64,000 nucleotides of DNA from Marinobacterium sediminicola (GTDB taxonomy: Bacteria; Pseudomonadota; Gammaproteobacteria; Pseudomonadales; Balneatricaceae), in assembly GCF_022343685.1 (NCBI RefSeq), contig NZ_CP092123.1, forward strand, positions 2,356,001 through 2,420,000, written 5' to 3'. The position numbers and the translations under genes are program-made. The notes below the pieces were generated by a model. That model was not told the DNA's origin, searched no databases, and saw only the letters and a list, made by a program, of their open reading frames with translations. Shown here in pieces: positions 21,411-31,021 of the stretch; within the stretch, counting starts at the first letter, position 1, and each line of letters starts with the position of its first letter.

Positions 21411-22744
21411 CCCAGCCACTGCCTCAGTGACGTGATCGGGCGACGGAACAGATAAAAGAACAGGCTCACCCGGTCACCATACACCTTTGCCGTACCCCGC
21501 AAGCCGATACGTGGCGACAGCCGTTCACCGGGCTCGTCCAGCTGGGCGATCAGCCGATAGGCGAACTGCTGATCCGGTGTGGGTCTTGGGGTATAGCCTG
21601 CATGGCTGAGAATAGCCGACCAGGCGTTCAAGGGATCGTTATCCAAAAACACCCTCACCTCGGCACCGGGCAATAGCGTTATCGAGTCCTTAACCGGCAA
21701 CATCACCTCGAACTCCACCTGCTCGGGGTTGGCAACCAGCATGATCCGCTCCCCGACCCGCACGGGTCGCCCCTTCCAGTCATCCGGGTTGTCCAGCACG
21801 GCCACTCCCGGCTGTTCTGCCTTGATTGTTGACCGTTCGAGACGCTCACGGGCCAGTTGCCATTCAGCCTCCTTGAGCCTGACCTGTGCCTCCAGCTCGG
21901 CCAGTCGCGCCTTTTGCTTGGGGTCCATGAAACCGCTCTGCTGCACGGTTTTCAATTCGGCCTGAGCCACCGACAGCATCTGCCGGGCCACCGCTTCACG
22001 GCTGGCCAGCTCACTATCCTCAAGATACGCCAGGGGATCGCCGGGCTTGACGGTTTCATTGGGCTGCACCGCCACGCGCTTGATCGCGCCCTCCAATGGC
22101 GCCGCAATCACCAACGGATTTTTGGCAACGACCTCCACCGGAGCCAGTGTGCTCAGACGAACAGGCCATGCCATCAACACCACCAGCGCCGCAAGTGCCG
22201 CCCACAGGACTCTGCGCTGCCTGAGCCGCGACCACAGCCCCTTGAACGGCTGATGCCTGCGCAACGCAAACAGGGCATGACCGGCCGTTGCCGACAGGTG
22301 CTGGGCAATGCCGCGCTCTGCCTCGCTCCAGGCCTTGTCCCGAAGCAGTAGCAGAACGCCCACTGCCTCGTTATCACGCGCTTCCACCACCAAAGGCTGC
22401 CACAGCAGCTGGTCGGGCAGTTCCAGGGCTCGCCACTCGGCCGCCACCTCGGCGGGCAGGTCGGCCGGTCCTATGCATTGCTGGCCGGCATTGTCTGCGG
22501 CAACCACTGCCTTGCCCAGCCGTTCGGCCCAGCTGATGAAGGGAGAGGTGTAATCCACCGTCGGCAGGTCGGAAACGGCGACCACATTGAGTTGATTGAG
22601 GGCTTCACCTTCCAGGAGGATTGCCTGAGTGTACGGCAGACACTTGTGTGTCTGGTTAACCAGGGTATAAAACAACTGCGCAAGGCTGGATGCCTTGCGC
22701 AGTTGTTGCTCCAGCCCCAAAAGGGCCGCAACGGTTTCGCTCAC
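21404..22744 (-). CDS. GAF domain - membrane helix - HlyD-like adaptor protein
   Basis: 446 residues. The N-terminal ~150 residues look like a GAF domain (SSLAQLFYTLVNQTHKCLPY, then GVLLLLRDKAWSEAERGIAQ), predicted cytoplasmic. One membrane helix (VLWAALAALVVLMAWPV, about 178-195) leads to a periplasmic membrane-fusion part with two lipoyl-like halves (EGAIKRVAVQPNETVKPGDP), a coiled-coil hairpin (about 240-300) and a beta-barrel region. A cytoplasmic small-molecule-type sensor fused to an adaptor is unusual. The stop overlaps the protease-adaptor start; the start is 10 bases from the end of the giant gene. The stated functions come from domains only. Confidence 0.83.
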   Translation of the reverse strand: MSETVAALLGLEQQLRKASSLAQLFYTLVNQTHKCLPYTQAILLEGEALNQLNVVAVSDLPTVDYTSPFISWAERLGKAVVAADNAGQQCIGPADLPAEVAAEWRALELPDQLLWQPLVVEARDNEAVGVLLLLRDKAWSEAERGIAQHLSATAGHALFALRRHQPFKGLWSRLRQRRVLWAALAALVVLMAWPVRLSTLAPVEVVAKNPLVIAAPLEGAIKRVAVQPNETVKPGDPLAYLEDSELASREAVARQMLSVAQAELKTVQQSGFMDPKQKARLAELEAQVRLKEAEWQLARERLERSTIKAEQPGVAVLDNPDDWKGRPVRVGERIMLVANPEQVEFEVMLPVKDSITLLPGAEVRVFLDNDPLNAWSAILSHAGYTPRPTPDQQFAYRLIAQLDEPGERLSPRIGLRGTAKVYGDRVSLFFYLFRRPITSLRQWLGW

Positions 22745-22753
22745 AAAAACTCC

Positions 22754-25700
22754 TTATGCGGACTTCAACATCGCCATCAGACGTGTTCCATATTGGTCGC
22801 GATTCGCCAACTCGTTCTCCAGCTGCTCCGCGAAAGGTCTGAACCCGGACTCTTTCAGCTGCAGAGCATTGTTATCGCTAAGGTTATCACCGGTCTGCGG
22901 ATTAAACAGCTGGGGCAGATCAAGTTTCAGTTCAAGGACGCGCACAGTGCCATCGCTGCCAATTGCGGTGATGCGGATCACCACTTCCTGCTCACCCGCC
23001 GGGGGTTCGATCAGTTTTACCGAACCGGTGGCCGGATCGAGCGTGATCCACTCCGGCAGTGCTTCACCGTTGCCAAGGCTGGCGGTGTAGAACTGCGAAT
23101 TGGCATCAAGGCTGGTGTCTTGCACCACTACCAGCACCTCGCCCGCCGCCACTCGGTCGATCCCTACCACCTGCAACGACACCGTGCTGAACGCCTGCTG
23201 CTGGTCGTCACTGAACAGTACCTGGCCATCGCTGTTGACCTGCACATCCACCGAGGCGCGGGTGGTGGTGTTGCCATCGGTGTTGACCGACTGCACCACC
23301 AGCGCGCCCGGCTCGGCCATGATGATGATCTCATCGCCGCCCGTGCTGCCGCCCGTATCGCCGTCGCTCTCACTCTCAACACCGCTGCCGCTGGTGTCGA
23401 TTTCAGTGCCGCTGTCGTCACCGCCATCATCCATATAGCCACTGCCATCGGTGGGGTCACCGGTGCCACCTTCATCGATCACCCCCTCCGGCAGCTCGCC
23501 GCCACCCTCATCAGAGACGGTACCGGGATCATTGCTGGGGGGCTGGGGGGGCGGTGGTGTATCGCCACCGGGGTTGGCCTCTTCCTGTACCATCGCATTG
23601 ACCGTCAGCACGAAGCTGCGGGTGACACTGGCACCCTCGCTGTCCGTGGCGGTGAGGGTCACCGTAAACCGGCCCGGTTCAGACGGCTTGCCTTCAATCA
23701 CGCCGGTTTCAGGGTCATAGATCAGCCCTTTGGGCAGGCCGGTGATGGTGAAGTCGAGGTCTTCCCGACTCAACACGCTGTCTTTATCGCTGAACAGCGG
23801 CGACACATCCAGCCGATAGTCGCTGCTCATCAGAGTGATTGTCTCGTCATCGGTGAGCTGGACCGAGGTCGCCTCCGGCGCATCGTTGCTGCCAATCAAG
23901 GTGATGGTGACCACTTCGGAGGCGGTGGCACCATCGGTGTCCTCTACCGTGACCGTGTAGCTGAAGGTGACGGTGTCGCCGGCGTTGAGGAAGTCGAGAT
24001 CCGCAGCATCGAGTTGATAGTGCCAGGCCACCTGCCCGTTGTGCGGCAAGTCAGCACCACTGGTCGTGAACGCCGCGACCAGACGACTGGCCAGCCCCGC
24101 ATCCAAGCCATCGACGACACTGTTGTCGTTGCGCCGCCAGACCGGATCCTGATTGACGCTAAAGGTGATCTGCTGGGTATTGTTGAGGTCGTGATCGGTA
24201 AAGCTCACCACGCCGATCTGCACCAGACTCTGCGCCGCCGCATCGACCGCCTCACTGAACGGCTCCGCGGCCGTGACCGCAATCGTTGGGGTATCGTTGC
24301 TGCCATTGATGGTAAAGGTGATCACTGCATCTGCGGCGGCATCCTGACTGTCCCGTGCGGTGACGGTGTAGCTGAAGGTGAGGGTCTCGCCCTTGGCGAG
24401 GAAGTCGAGATCCGCTCCGGTGACGTTGTAACGCCAATCGACGCTGCTCGGTGCCGCCGCATCCTGGGTGGTCGCAATCGAGAAACCGCTCTCCAATAAG
24501 GTGACCAGTGCTGCATCCAGAGTGCCGCCACTCCACGCCATATCCGAATTTGAGGCAAAGGTGATATCGACCAGATCGGTGGTGTCGAGATCTCGGAACG
24601 CCACCACGCCGGTTTCAGTCAGCGCCTGCGCGCTGGAGTCACCCGCCACTTCGCTCAACGCTTCGGCGGCCTCTACGGTGATGGTCGGTGCATCATTAGT
24701 GCCAGTAATAGTGAACAGGACCTGCTGAGTCACGGGGACGTCAGCACTGTCGGTGGCGGTAACGGTGTAGCTGAAGGTGAGGGTTTCACCGCTGGCGAGG
24801 AAGTCGAGGTCGATACCGGCCACATCGTAAGACCAATCCACACTTCCCGGTGCCTCAGCGTTAAGAGTATCCGCAATGGTGAAGCCATTGATCAGCGCGG
24901 CCGCTACACCCGTATCCAGCGGCTCGGCAGTGGTGGCACCACTCCAGCTAATATCGCCGTTATCGGCAAAGGTGATATCGATCCGGTCGTTGGTATCGAG
25001 ATCCCCAAAGTTGACCACACCACTGTCACTCAACACCTGTGTGCTGGAGTCACCCGCCACTTCGGTGATCGCCTCGGCGGCCTCTACCGAGAGGGTCGGC
25101 GCATCGTTGGTGCCGGTGAGGGTAACGCGGAGGGTATCCGTGCTCTCAACACCCTGCTCGTCGGTCAGGGTGAAGGTGTAGCTGAAGGTGATGGTCTCAC
25201 CCTTGGCCAGGAAATCGAGGTTCGCATCGGTGACACTGTAACTCCAGGCAATTGTGCCCGGTGCCGCCGCACTGCTGGTGGTCGGAATCGATAGCCCCGC
25301 TACCAGAGCGGCGGCGAGATCCGTGTCCAGAGTACCGCCACTCCAGTCGATATCCTCATTGCTCACAAACGTGATATCGATCAGATCGGTCGTGTCCAGA
25401 TCCGCAAATTCAACCGTGCCACTCTCTGTCAGGGGCTGTGCACTGGAGTCACCGACCACTTCGCTCAACGCCTCGGCGGCTTCAACGCTGATGGTCGGTG
25501 CATCGTTAGTGCCGGTGATGGTGAAGGTCACCTGCTGGGTGGCGGTGGCGTCGGCACTGTCGGTAGCCGTCACGGTGTAGCCGAAGGTGAGAGTTTCGCC
25601 CGCGGCCAGAAAGTCGAGATTGATACTGGCCACGTCGAAGGACCACTCCAGACTGCTGCCCGGCAGCGCATCAATCGTTTCGGGAATGGAGAAACCCGCA

Positions 25701-26563
25701 ATCAGCGCGTCGTTAATCGCCCCGCTCAGCGGCTCCTCGGCAGTGGCGCCGCTCCAGTCCACCGCGCCATCGCTGGCAAAGGTGATGTCAATGCGGTCGG
25801 TCGTGTCGAGGTCGTTGAAAACCACCACGCCGCTGTCACTCAAGGCCTGGCCACTGGAGTCGCCCTCCACTTCGGTGATCCCGTCGGCGGCCTCCAGCGC
25901 CAGAATCGGCGCATCGTTGGTGCCGGTGATGGTCAGGGTGAGGAATTTGGAGGTCGAGGCACCGGCAAGGTCTGTTGCACTGATCTCGTACGAGAGGGTT
26001 AGGGTCTCACCCTCCGCAAGGAAATCGAGGTCAGCCCCCTGCATATTGTACTGCCAGTTGGCAGTGCCAGCGGCCGTCGCTGACGTCGGCAGAGTGGTGG
26101 TGAAGCCGCTAAGCAAATGAGCGGCCTGAACGCTGTCCAACGATCCACCACTCCAAACAACATTGGATGAAGAGCGTTGTAACGACAGGGTATCGCCGGA
26201 AGCGTAGTCAAAATCGACATCATTGAAGCTGATTTTTCCGCTGCTGCTCACCCCGCTTGCGGCCTCGTCCATGGCAATGGAGGCACCGGCATCGGCGGTA
26301 ACCAGCAGCTCAGGAGCATCATTGACGGGTGTCACCCGAAAGGTCAGTTCATAAAAACTCTCCGGGTAGTGATTGGCCAGATCATAGTGCCACCACTCCT
26401 CTGGTCTGAGCATATAACTAAGACCAGAAACACTTCGATCGTCTACAAAAAATTTGACCGTAACCTCGCCATTGAAATTCTCATTCGGGATAAACTTCAC
26501 CCCACCTGAATCCATATCCCAGGTTGTGAAGTCATAAAACGACCCTAACTCAACCAACCCAAC
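22754..26563 (-). pseudogene. C-terminal part of giant VCBS-repeat surface protein, cut off by an IS
   Basis: About 1267 residues of open frame, continuing the gene that begins at 28626. The frame has no native start: it runs upstream into the IS and hits a stop there. A short N-terminal stretch is followed by six VCBS-type repeats of ~137 residues, each ending with LDFLAxGETLTFSYTVTA and TITGTNDAP. Then comes a cadherin/Ig-like domain (GLPKGLIYDPETGVIEGKP), a Pro/Gly/Asp-rich linker and a C-terminal region ending YGTRLMAMLKSA. I see no RTX nonapeptides, LPXTG or PEP-CTERM. Removing the IS would rejoin both parts in frame (...FFLQDG + LVELGSF...) to give ~1560 residues. Likely surface adhesin or matrix protein. 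Confidence 0.85.
23880..26320 (-). repeat. Six tandem ~411-bp units encoding VCBS repeats
   Basis: The plus-strand signature around gcatcgttggtgccggtga recurs near 25910, 25500, 25095, 24690, 24290 and 23885, with spacing of about 400-411 bp; a more diverged unit starts near 26310. Units 3 to 5 are most alike in protein and DNA, pointing to recent duplication or gene conversion. Such arrays are prone to copy-number change and misassembly. Confidence 0.85.
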
Positions 26564-26634
26564 GGTAATCCCCCCGAAAAGTAGCAGTGCTCAAAAGTAG
26601 AATTTTCTCGTAATGTATACGCAGGAGGTTCTGC

Positions 26635-26901
26635 ATGAAGAAGTCCCGATACACCGACAGCCAGATCATGGCGATACTGAAACAAGCGGAAGCAGGTACC
26701 CCAGTTCCCGAACTATGTCGTGAACATGGGATGAGCAGCGCCACATTTTATAAGTGGCGGGCGAAATACGGCGGCATGGATGCTTCGTTGATGGCTCGGC
26801 TGAAAGAGCTTGAAGATGAAAACCGCCGCCTGAAGAAAATGTATGCTGAAGAGCGGCTGAAGGCCGAGATCGTCCAGGAAGCACTGCAAAAAAAGTGGTG
26901 A
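26635..26901 (+). CDS. IS3-family transposase OrfA
   Basis: 88 residues with a helix-turn-helix that binds the IS ends ([20 protein letters not shown], then [20 protein letters not shown]) and a leucine-zipper-like C-terminus ([20 protein letters not shown]). This layout is characteristic of the IS407 group. A good ribosome site (GGAGGTTCTGC) precedes the ATG. The frame ends just after an A AAA AAG heptamer, so a fraction of ribosomes should shift -1 into OrfB to make the complete OrfAB transposase. Confidence 0.93.
   Translation: MKKSRYTDSQIMAILKQAEAGTPVPELCREHGMSSATFYKWRAKYGGMDASLMARLKELEDENRRLKKMYAEERLKAEIVQEALQKKW
26889..26895 (+). other. Programmed -1 frameshift site A_AAA_AAG
   Basis: In the OrfA frame the codons read CAA AAA AAG TGG TGA, so the heptamer A AAA AAG is correctly phased for tandem slippage. 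OrfB is in the -1 frame and overlaps OrfA by 7 bases. This is the usual IS3-family arrangement for making the OrfAB fusion. Confidence 0.8.
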
Positions 26902-27710
26902 AGCCGTCTCGGCGCAAGGAGATGGCACAGACCTATGTTGCTTCCCGTGGCGTCAGTATCCGGCTTGCCTGTGCTGCCTTTGGTATCAGCGAATCCTGCT
27001 ACCGGTACCAACCCAAGCTGTCATCGGAGAATGCTGAGATTGCAGATTGGTTGATCCGCCTGACTGAACAGGATTCAGACTGGGGCTTTGGTATTTGCTT
27101 TGACTACCTGCGTAATGTGAAAGGCTTCGGCTGGAACCATAAGCGCGTATACCGTATCTACTGTGAACTTGCATTGAATCTGCGCATACGGCCTCGGCGG
27201 CGCCTAAAGCGCCATAAGCCGGAGCCGTTGAAACAGCCCCTGCGACGCAACCAGGTGTGGTCGATCGACTTCATGCACGATCAGCTGTCGGATGGCAGAA
27301 GCTACCGGCTGCTCAATGTGATCGATGACTACCGGCGAGAAGGACTGGCAATAGAAGCAGGCTTCTCTCTGCCATCCATGCGAGTGATACGCACCCTGTC
27401 TCAGTTGATTGAGTGGAGGGGAAAACCATCGCACATTCGCTGTGACAACGGCCCAGAATTCATCAGTCACGAATTCACCAACTGGGCTCGTAAACATGAC
27501 ATCCGGATTGAGTATATTCAACCCGGCAAGCCTCAACAGAACGCTTACATCGAGCGTCACAATCGAACGCTCCGCTACAGCTGGGTCAGTAAGCATCTAT
27601 TCGAAACACTGGAGGACGTTCAGGATTATGCAACGCAGTGGCTCTGGTTTTACAATCATGAGCGGCCGCACAAAGCCAATGGTGGCCAGCCACCACTAAA
27701 AGTGGCTTAG
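26895..27710 (+). CDS. IS3-family transposase OrfB (DDE integrase domain)
   Basis: 271 residues. An N-terminal HTH_21-like part ([20 protein letters not shown]) is followed by the rve integrase core: first Asp in [14 protein letters not shown], second Asp in [11 protein letters not shown], and the Glu in [15 protein letters not shown] with the usual 35-residue spacing. The DDE set is intact and the C-terminus [15 protein letters not shown] is typical, so the element is probably still active. It is most likely produced as an OrfAB fusion by frameshifting; an independent GTG start at 26895 lacks a convincing ribosome site. Confidence 0.93.
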   Translation: MVKPSRRKEMAQTYVASRGVSIRLACAAFGISESCYRYQPKLSSENAEIADWLIRLTEQDSDWGFGICFDYLRNVKGFGWNHKRVYRIYCELALNLRIRPRRRLKRHKPEPLKQPLRRNQVWSIDFMHDQLSDGRSYRLLNVIDDYRREGLAIEAGFSLPSMRVIRTLSQLIEWRGKPSHIRCDNGPEFISHEFTNWARKHDIRIEYIQPGKPQQNAYIERHNRTLRYSWVSKHLFETLEDVQDYATQWLWFYNHERPHKANGGQPPLKVA

Positions 27711-27744
27711 CCTCTACTTTTGGCATCAGCTAAAAAGGGGAGGA

Positions 27745-28626
27745 TTACCCATCTTGGAGAAAGAAATTATCGGCCGAGGTACGGCCGCTCACATCAAACT
27801 TAATATACCCTTCACGATAGTCATTACCGCCAGAAAAGGTGATACCAGAGTCGATCACTATTGGCTGACCATTTTCAACATAGGTCACCTCTGAAACGGA
27901 TGCGTTCACCGTTATTGCCAACACCCCTTCAAAACTAACCGCCGCCAGCTCATCGGTCTCAATCAAGCCACTTTCGGCCTCCAGCTCCCAGTCACCGCCC
28001 AGACCCGCCGAACCGGTGAGGTCTTCCGAAGCCGCCACATCGGCCTGGGTCAGTTCAGCCACAGAGTCGATAAAACTCTGGCCTTCACTGTCTGCCCCCA
28101 CGTAGCAGCCGTAGAGCATCAGGTCGCCGTCTTCCGTCAGGGATTCACCCAGCGCGGACAAAAGTTGAGCATTGGCATCCAGGTTTTGACCATTCAGCGT
28201 CAGGCTACCCAGCTTCAACTCACCCACATCCCCATGCGAAAACAGGTGGATCGCATCAATGCCGGTCTGCCCCTGCAAGGCTGCGACGATCTGCTCCAGA
28301 CCGTTTTCGCTGCCATCAATCAGGATGACTTCGACGTTGTCACCCAGCCCATCGATCAGGCTCTGATAGTCGTCAACCGAGGTATCGACAAAGGCAACCT
28401 CGCGGCGGTTGCCGGGTTCGTTTCCGGTCGGCGCAGGCGCGGCAAAGTGAACGCTCTGATCCGCGGACTCGGTATGCACCGCTTCATCCTGATAGGCCAC
28501 ATCGGTGGTCATCTCAGCGGTGGTGGCAACAGCGGCACCATCCAGCAGGATACGGGGTTCCAACGCCGTAATCAGCGGCTTGCGACGAAAACGAATCGGG
28601 GAGGTGGGGGTCGGTTTTTTCATCAT
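27745..28626 (-). pseudogene. N-terminal part of giant surface protein: LEPR-type signal and DUF4347 domain
   Basis: 293 residues ending at a TAA supplied by the IS. The basic N-terminus leads to LEPRILLDGAA (residues 22-32), the LEPR-XLL-type motif found at the start of many large repeat proteins and suspected to be a sorting signal. There is no classical Sec signal peptide. Residues ~75-220 form a DUF4347 domain with IHLFSHGDVGELKLG (H131) and DLMLYGCYVG (C174); a His in SHG and a Cys after a hydrophobic strand is the layout of caspase/gingipain-like clan CD proteases. The ribosome site AAGGGAT lies before the ATG. It follows the adaptor gene by 50 bp in the same operon. Protease activity is inference. 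Confidence 0.85.
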
Positions 28627-28676
28627 TTTTATCCCTTTAAGACACCGGGGGCCTGAGCCCTGAACAAGGTGCAGGT

Positions 28677-29405
28677 TTACTGAGCATTGGGCGCGTTAAA
28701 AACCGCTGTTGCGCTCATGCCGGGTATCAGTTGTGTATCCTGAGACAAACTTGCCCGCAGCAGGACGGTCTGGCTGACAGCGTCGATTGCCGGAATAATG
28801 GCACTAACCTGAGCGACAGCTGCCTCATCGTGCCCATCCACTTGCAGTTGCAACGACTGACCAGTTTCAAGCCAGCTCAACCAGCCGGCAGGCACCACAA
28901 TTTCAGCTTCAAGCTGGCGGTCGCCGACAATCTCGATCAGCTCCTGTTGCTGACGGATATTTTCATGCGCATTGACTCTGACGCCGACTACGCGGCCATC
29001 CCAGGGCGCCTTGATCGTGCAACGCTGTGTGTTGAGTCTGGCAATATTCAATTCTGCCAGGGACTGGGCATATTCCGACTGGGCCAGCGCCACATCAACC
29101 TCACCGATGGAGTTGAAGGAGCGAAGCTCTCGTGCGTTGTCCCGCTTGATTTTGGCGGCACGAACTTCGGCTGATACCTTCTCGGCCTGAGCCTTGTAGA
29201 GCGCACAATCAAGCTCGACCAGTGGGTCCCCCTTGGCAAAGGCCTCACCGGCACGAACCGGCAGACGTTCAACCCTGGCAGCCAACTCACCGGACAGGAC
29301 GGCCCGGTCCAACGCCTTGATGACGGCTCTGGCTTCATACTCAGCCAGAGCCGTTGCCGGCAGCAGCAACGCCACTGCCAGCGAACTCAGGAGCCGACGG
29401 GACAT
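28677..29405 (-). CDS. Periplasmic membrane-fusion (HlyD/RND-type) adaptor without membrane anchor
   Basis: 242 residues with a cleavable-looking signal (SLAVALLLPATALAEYEA, end near 21) and no later membrane helix or lipobox, so it should be soluble in the periplasm. The lipoyl-like halves are LAARVERLPVRAGEAFAKGD and TIKAPWDGRVVGVRVNAHEN, separated by a short coiled coil (~70-115); a beta-barrel part follows. It is small for the family. Its start shares one base with the stop of the TolC-like gene (TGATG), pointing to a joint complex with it. It probably bridges the TolC-like channel and the HlyD parts of the two downstream membrane proteins. Confidence 0.85.
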   Translation of the reverse strand: MSRRLLSSLAVALLLPATALAEYEARAVIKALDRAVLSGELAARVERLPVRAGEAFAKGDPLVELDCALYKAQAEKVSAEVRAAKIKRDNARELRSFNSIGEVDVALAQSEYAQSLAELNIARLNTQRCTIKAPWDGRVVGVRVNAHENIRQQQELIEIVGDRQLEAEIVVPAGWLSWLETGQSLQLQVDGHDEAAVAQVSAIIPAIDAVSQTVLLRASLSQDTQLIPGMSATAVFNAPNAQ

Positions 29406-31021
29406 CAGCTGACCTCACCTTCGGCGTCAGCTTCGACAGCGCCTTCAACCTCGGCTTCGGCTGCAACTTCAGCTTCGGCGGCTGCCTGTTCGGTTTCCAG
29501 CTCTTCCTGCTGCTGAGTCACCTGTTCCATCTGGCCGCTCTGCCACTGAGCAAAGCGCTCACCAATGCGTTCACTCAACTCTTGCAGAGAGACCTGGTTG
29601 TAGTCTTCAGGCAGCAGATCCATGCCCATGGTCACGTAAATGCGGCCATAGCTGTTCTGCAAATCTGCATAGGCCACATCGCGGCGCAGCTCGGCCAGCA
29701 CGGTGTTGAGTGACTCGCGGATCAAGTCCAGCTTGGAAGTCCGCTTGAGACGGGCACTGTTGCGCGTCTGTTCGCTGATACGCTCGGCCACACTCAGGTA
29801 TTCCCCGGCCAGATCAAAGCTTTTACGGGCCTGTTCGTAGCGGATGCGGGACAGGTGCACCTGCGTCAGCACTGCCATGGAGGCTGCCAGACGCTGTTCA
29901 TTGGCCAGCACCTCACGGGTTTTCGCCATGCGACGCTCGGCACCGATTTTAAATACATCGAACAGGTTCCAGCTGATCTGGGCTCCCATGCTGGTCCAGT
30001 CCTGATTCAGCAGGTACTCATTGCTGTCTTCGTATGCGCCCGCCGTCAGGTTGATGCCCGGCAGCAGTCCGAGCATTGCGGCTTTGGTTTCGGCTGCAGA
30101 GATACGCTTCTGGTAATGGGTTTCAACCAGTTCCGGGCGCTGCTGCAGCGCCAGCTCTTCCATCTGTTCCAGCTCAACGGAGAGTTCCGGCACGGTGAAG
30201 GCAGGGCTATCGACATCGGCCAGGGCAAATACCGTACCCGGCTTAAGCCCCATCAGCGCCGCCAGCTCGGTCTTGGCACCCATCAGATCCTGACGCAGTG
30301 ATTGCAAGGCACGCAGAATATCCAGCAACTCACGCTGATAGTACAGAGCCTCCAGTGGTGACTGCAGACGCTTGGTTTCAACCTGACGCGAGTCTTTCAG
30401 CGCATCACTCGCCTGGTCGATCAGCGGATTGATTTTGGTCAGCAAACGCTCGGCCGACACGGCACGCCAGTAGGCCGCGCGCACATCCTGAGTGATGTTG
30501 TGCACCACCTTGCGCTCACGTTCCTTGGTGATCAGGTAGCGGTCGGCATGCTGTTTGGCACGCACGTATGAGAGGCCAAAGTCGAGGATATTCCAGGTAA
30601 ACGCGATATCCTGGGTATCACGTTCCTTGTCCTGAGACACCGAGTAAGAGGGATTCAGCGGTAGAGCATCCGGCTCGCCATCGGTAAAGCTTACACTGGC
30701 AGAAGCCGCATACTCACTACGCTTGGAATACCCGGCTGAAGCGGTCAGATTGGGCAGCATCTCATGCTGAGCCAGCTCAACCTGTCCCTGCGCCAACGCA
30801 GCTTCCAGCGCTTTGAGCTTCTTGTCGCGGTTGTTCAGCACAGCACGTGCAATGGCCTCGTCCAGCGAAACGGCAGACTCAAGAGCCTGCTCCTGAGCCA
30901 ACAGCTGGATATCGGCCTGGGCGGCGGCACTGATGTACTGTTGTGTAATGGTCTGAGGAGTAACGGAACAGCCACTGATGATGGCAGCGATAGCTGTTGC
31001 AAGTAGGGGCTTCTTGTACAT
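29405..31021 (-). CDS. TolC-family outer-membrane channel lipoprotein
   Basis: 538 residues. The signal peptide ends in a lipobox IISGC (Cys18), so it is probably lipid-anchored, as in OprM-type channels. Two OEP repeats are visible: SLDEAIARAVLNNRDKKLKA with TWNILDFGLSYVRAKQHADR, and QRPELVETHYQKRISAAETK with SWNLFDVFKIGAERRMAKTR; the G-x-x-LP (MLPNLTASAGY, LLPGINLTAG) segments match too. The last ~45 residues are an unusual Glu/Ala-rich acidic tail, not part of the channel fold, perhaps periplasmic. As first gene of the cluster it supplies the exit duct. The 235-bp gap upstream, shared with mgtE, must hold the promoters. Confidence 0.9.
   Translation of the reverse strand: MYKKPLLATAIAAIISGCSVTPQTITQQYISAAAQADIQLLAQEQALESAVSLDEAIARAVLNNRDKKLKALEAALAQGQVELAQHEMLPNLTASAGYSKRSEYAASASVSFTDGEPDALPLNPSYSVSQDKERDTQDIAFTWNILDFGLSYVRAKQHADRYLITKERERKVVHNITQDVRAAYWRAVSAERLLTKINPLIDQASDALKDSRQVETKRLQSPLEALYYQRELLDILRALQSLRQDLMGAKTELAALMGLKPGTVFALADVDSPAFTVPELSVELEQMEELALQQRPELVETHYQKRISAAETKAAMLGLLPGINLTAGAYEDSNEYLLNQDWTSMGAQISWNLFDVFKIGAERRMAKTREVLANEQRLAASMAVLTQVHLSRIRYEQARKSFDLAGEYLSVAERISEQTRNSARLKRTSKLDLIRESLNTVLAELRRDVAYADLQNSYGRIYVTMGMDLLPEDYNQVSLQELSERIGERFAQWQSGQMEQVTQQQEELETEQAAAEAEVAAEAEVEGAVEADAEGEVS

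Larger units (their letters stand above)
26564..27749 (+). mobile_element. IS3-family insertion sequence (IS407-like), ~1.19 kb, inserted in the giant-protein gene
   Basis: Two overlapping transposase frames with an A7G slippery site lie between imperfect terminal repeats: left GGTAATCCCCCCG (26564-26576), right end reverse complement GGTAATCCTCCCC (27749-27737), 11 of 13 identical; similarity resumes further in around AAAAGTAG. The element is transcribed opposite to the gene it splits. Flanking 4-mers are GATG and GTTG on the minus strand, so a 4-bp target duplication with one change is possible but not exact. The right end supplies the TAA stop of the upstream gene fragment. The exact boundaries are uncertain by a few bases. 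Confidence 0.88.

Noticed and set aside
22478-24499. Long plus-strand open frame (673 codons) opposite the giant gene
   Set aside because: It is a shadow of the high-GC repeat coding region; its product is low in complexity, has no recognisable domain and spans the end of two real minus-strand genes.
26560-27753. Exact target-site duplication flanking the IS
   Set aside because: Only GATG versus GTTG can be aligned; one mismatch in four bases is too weak to assert a duplication.
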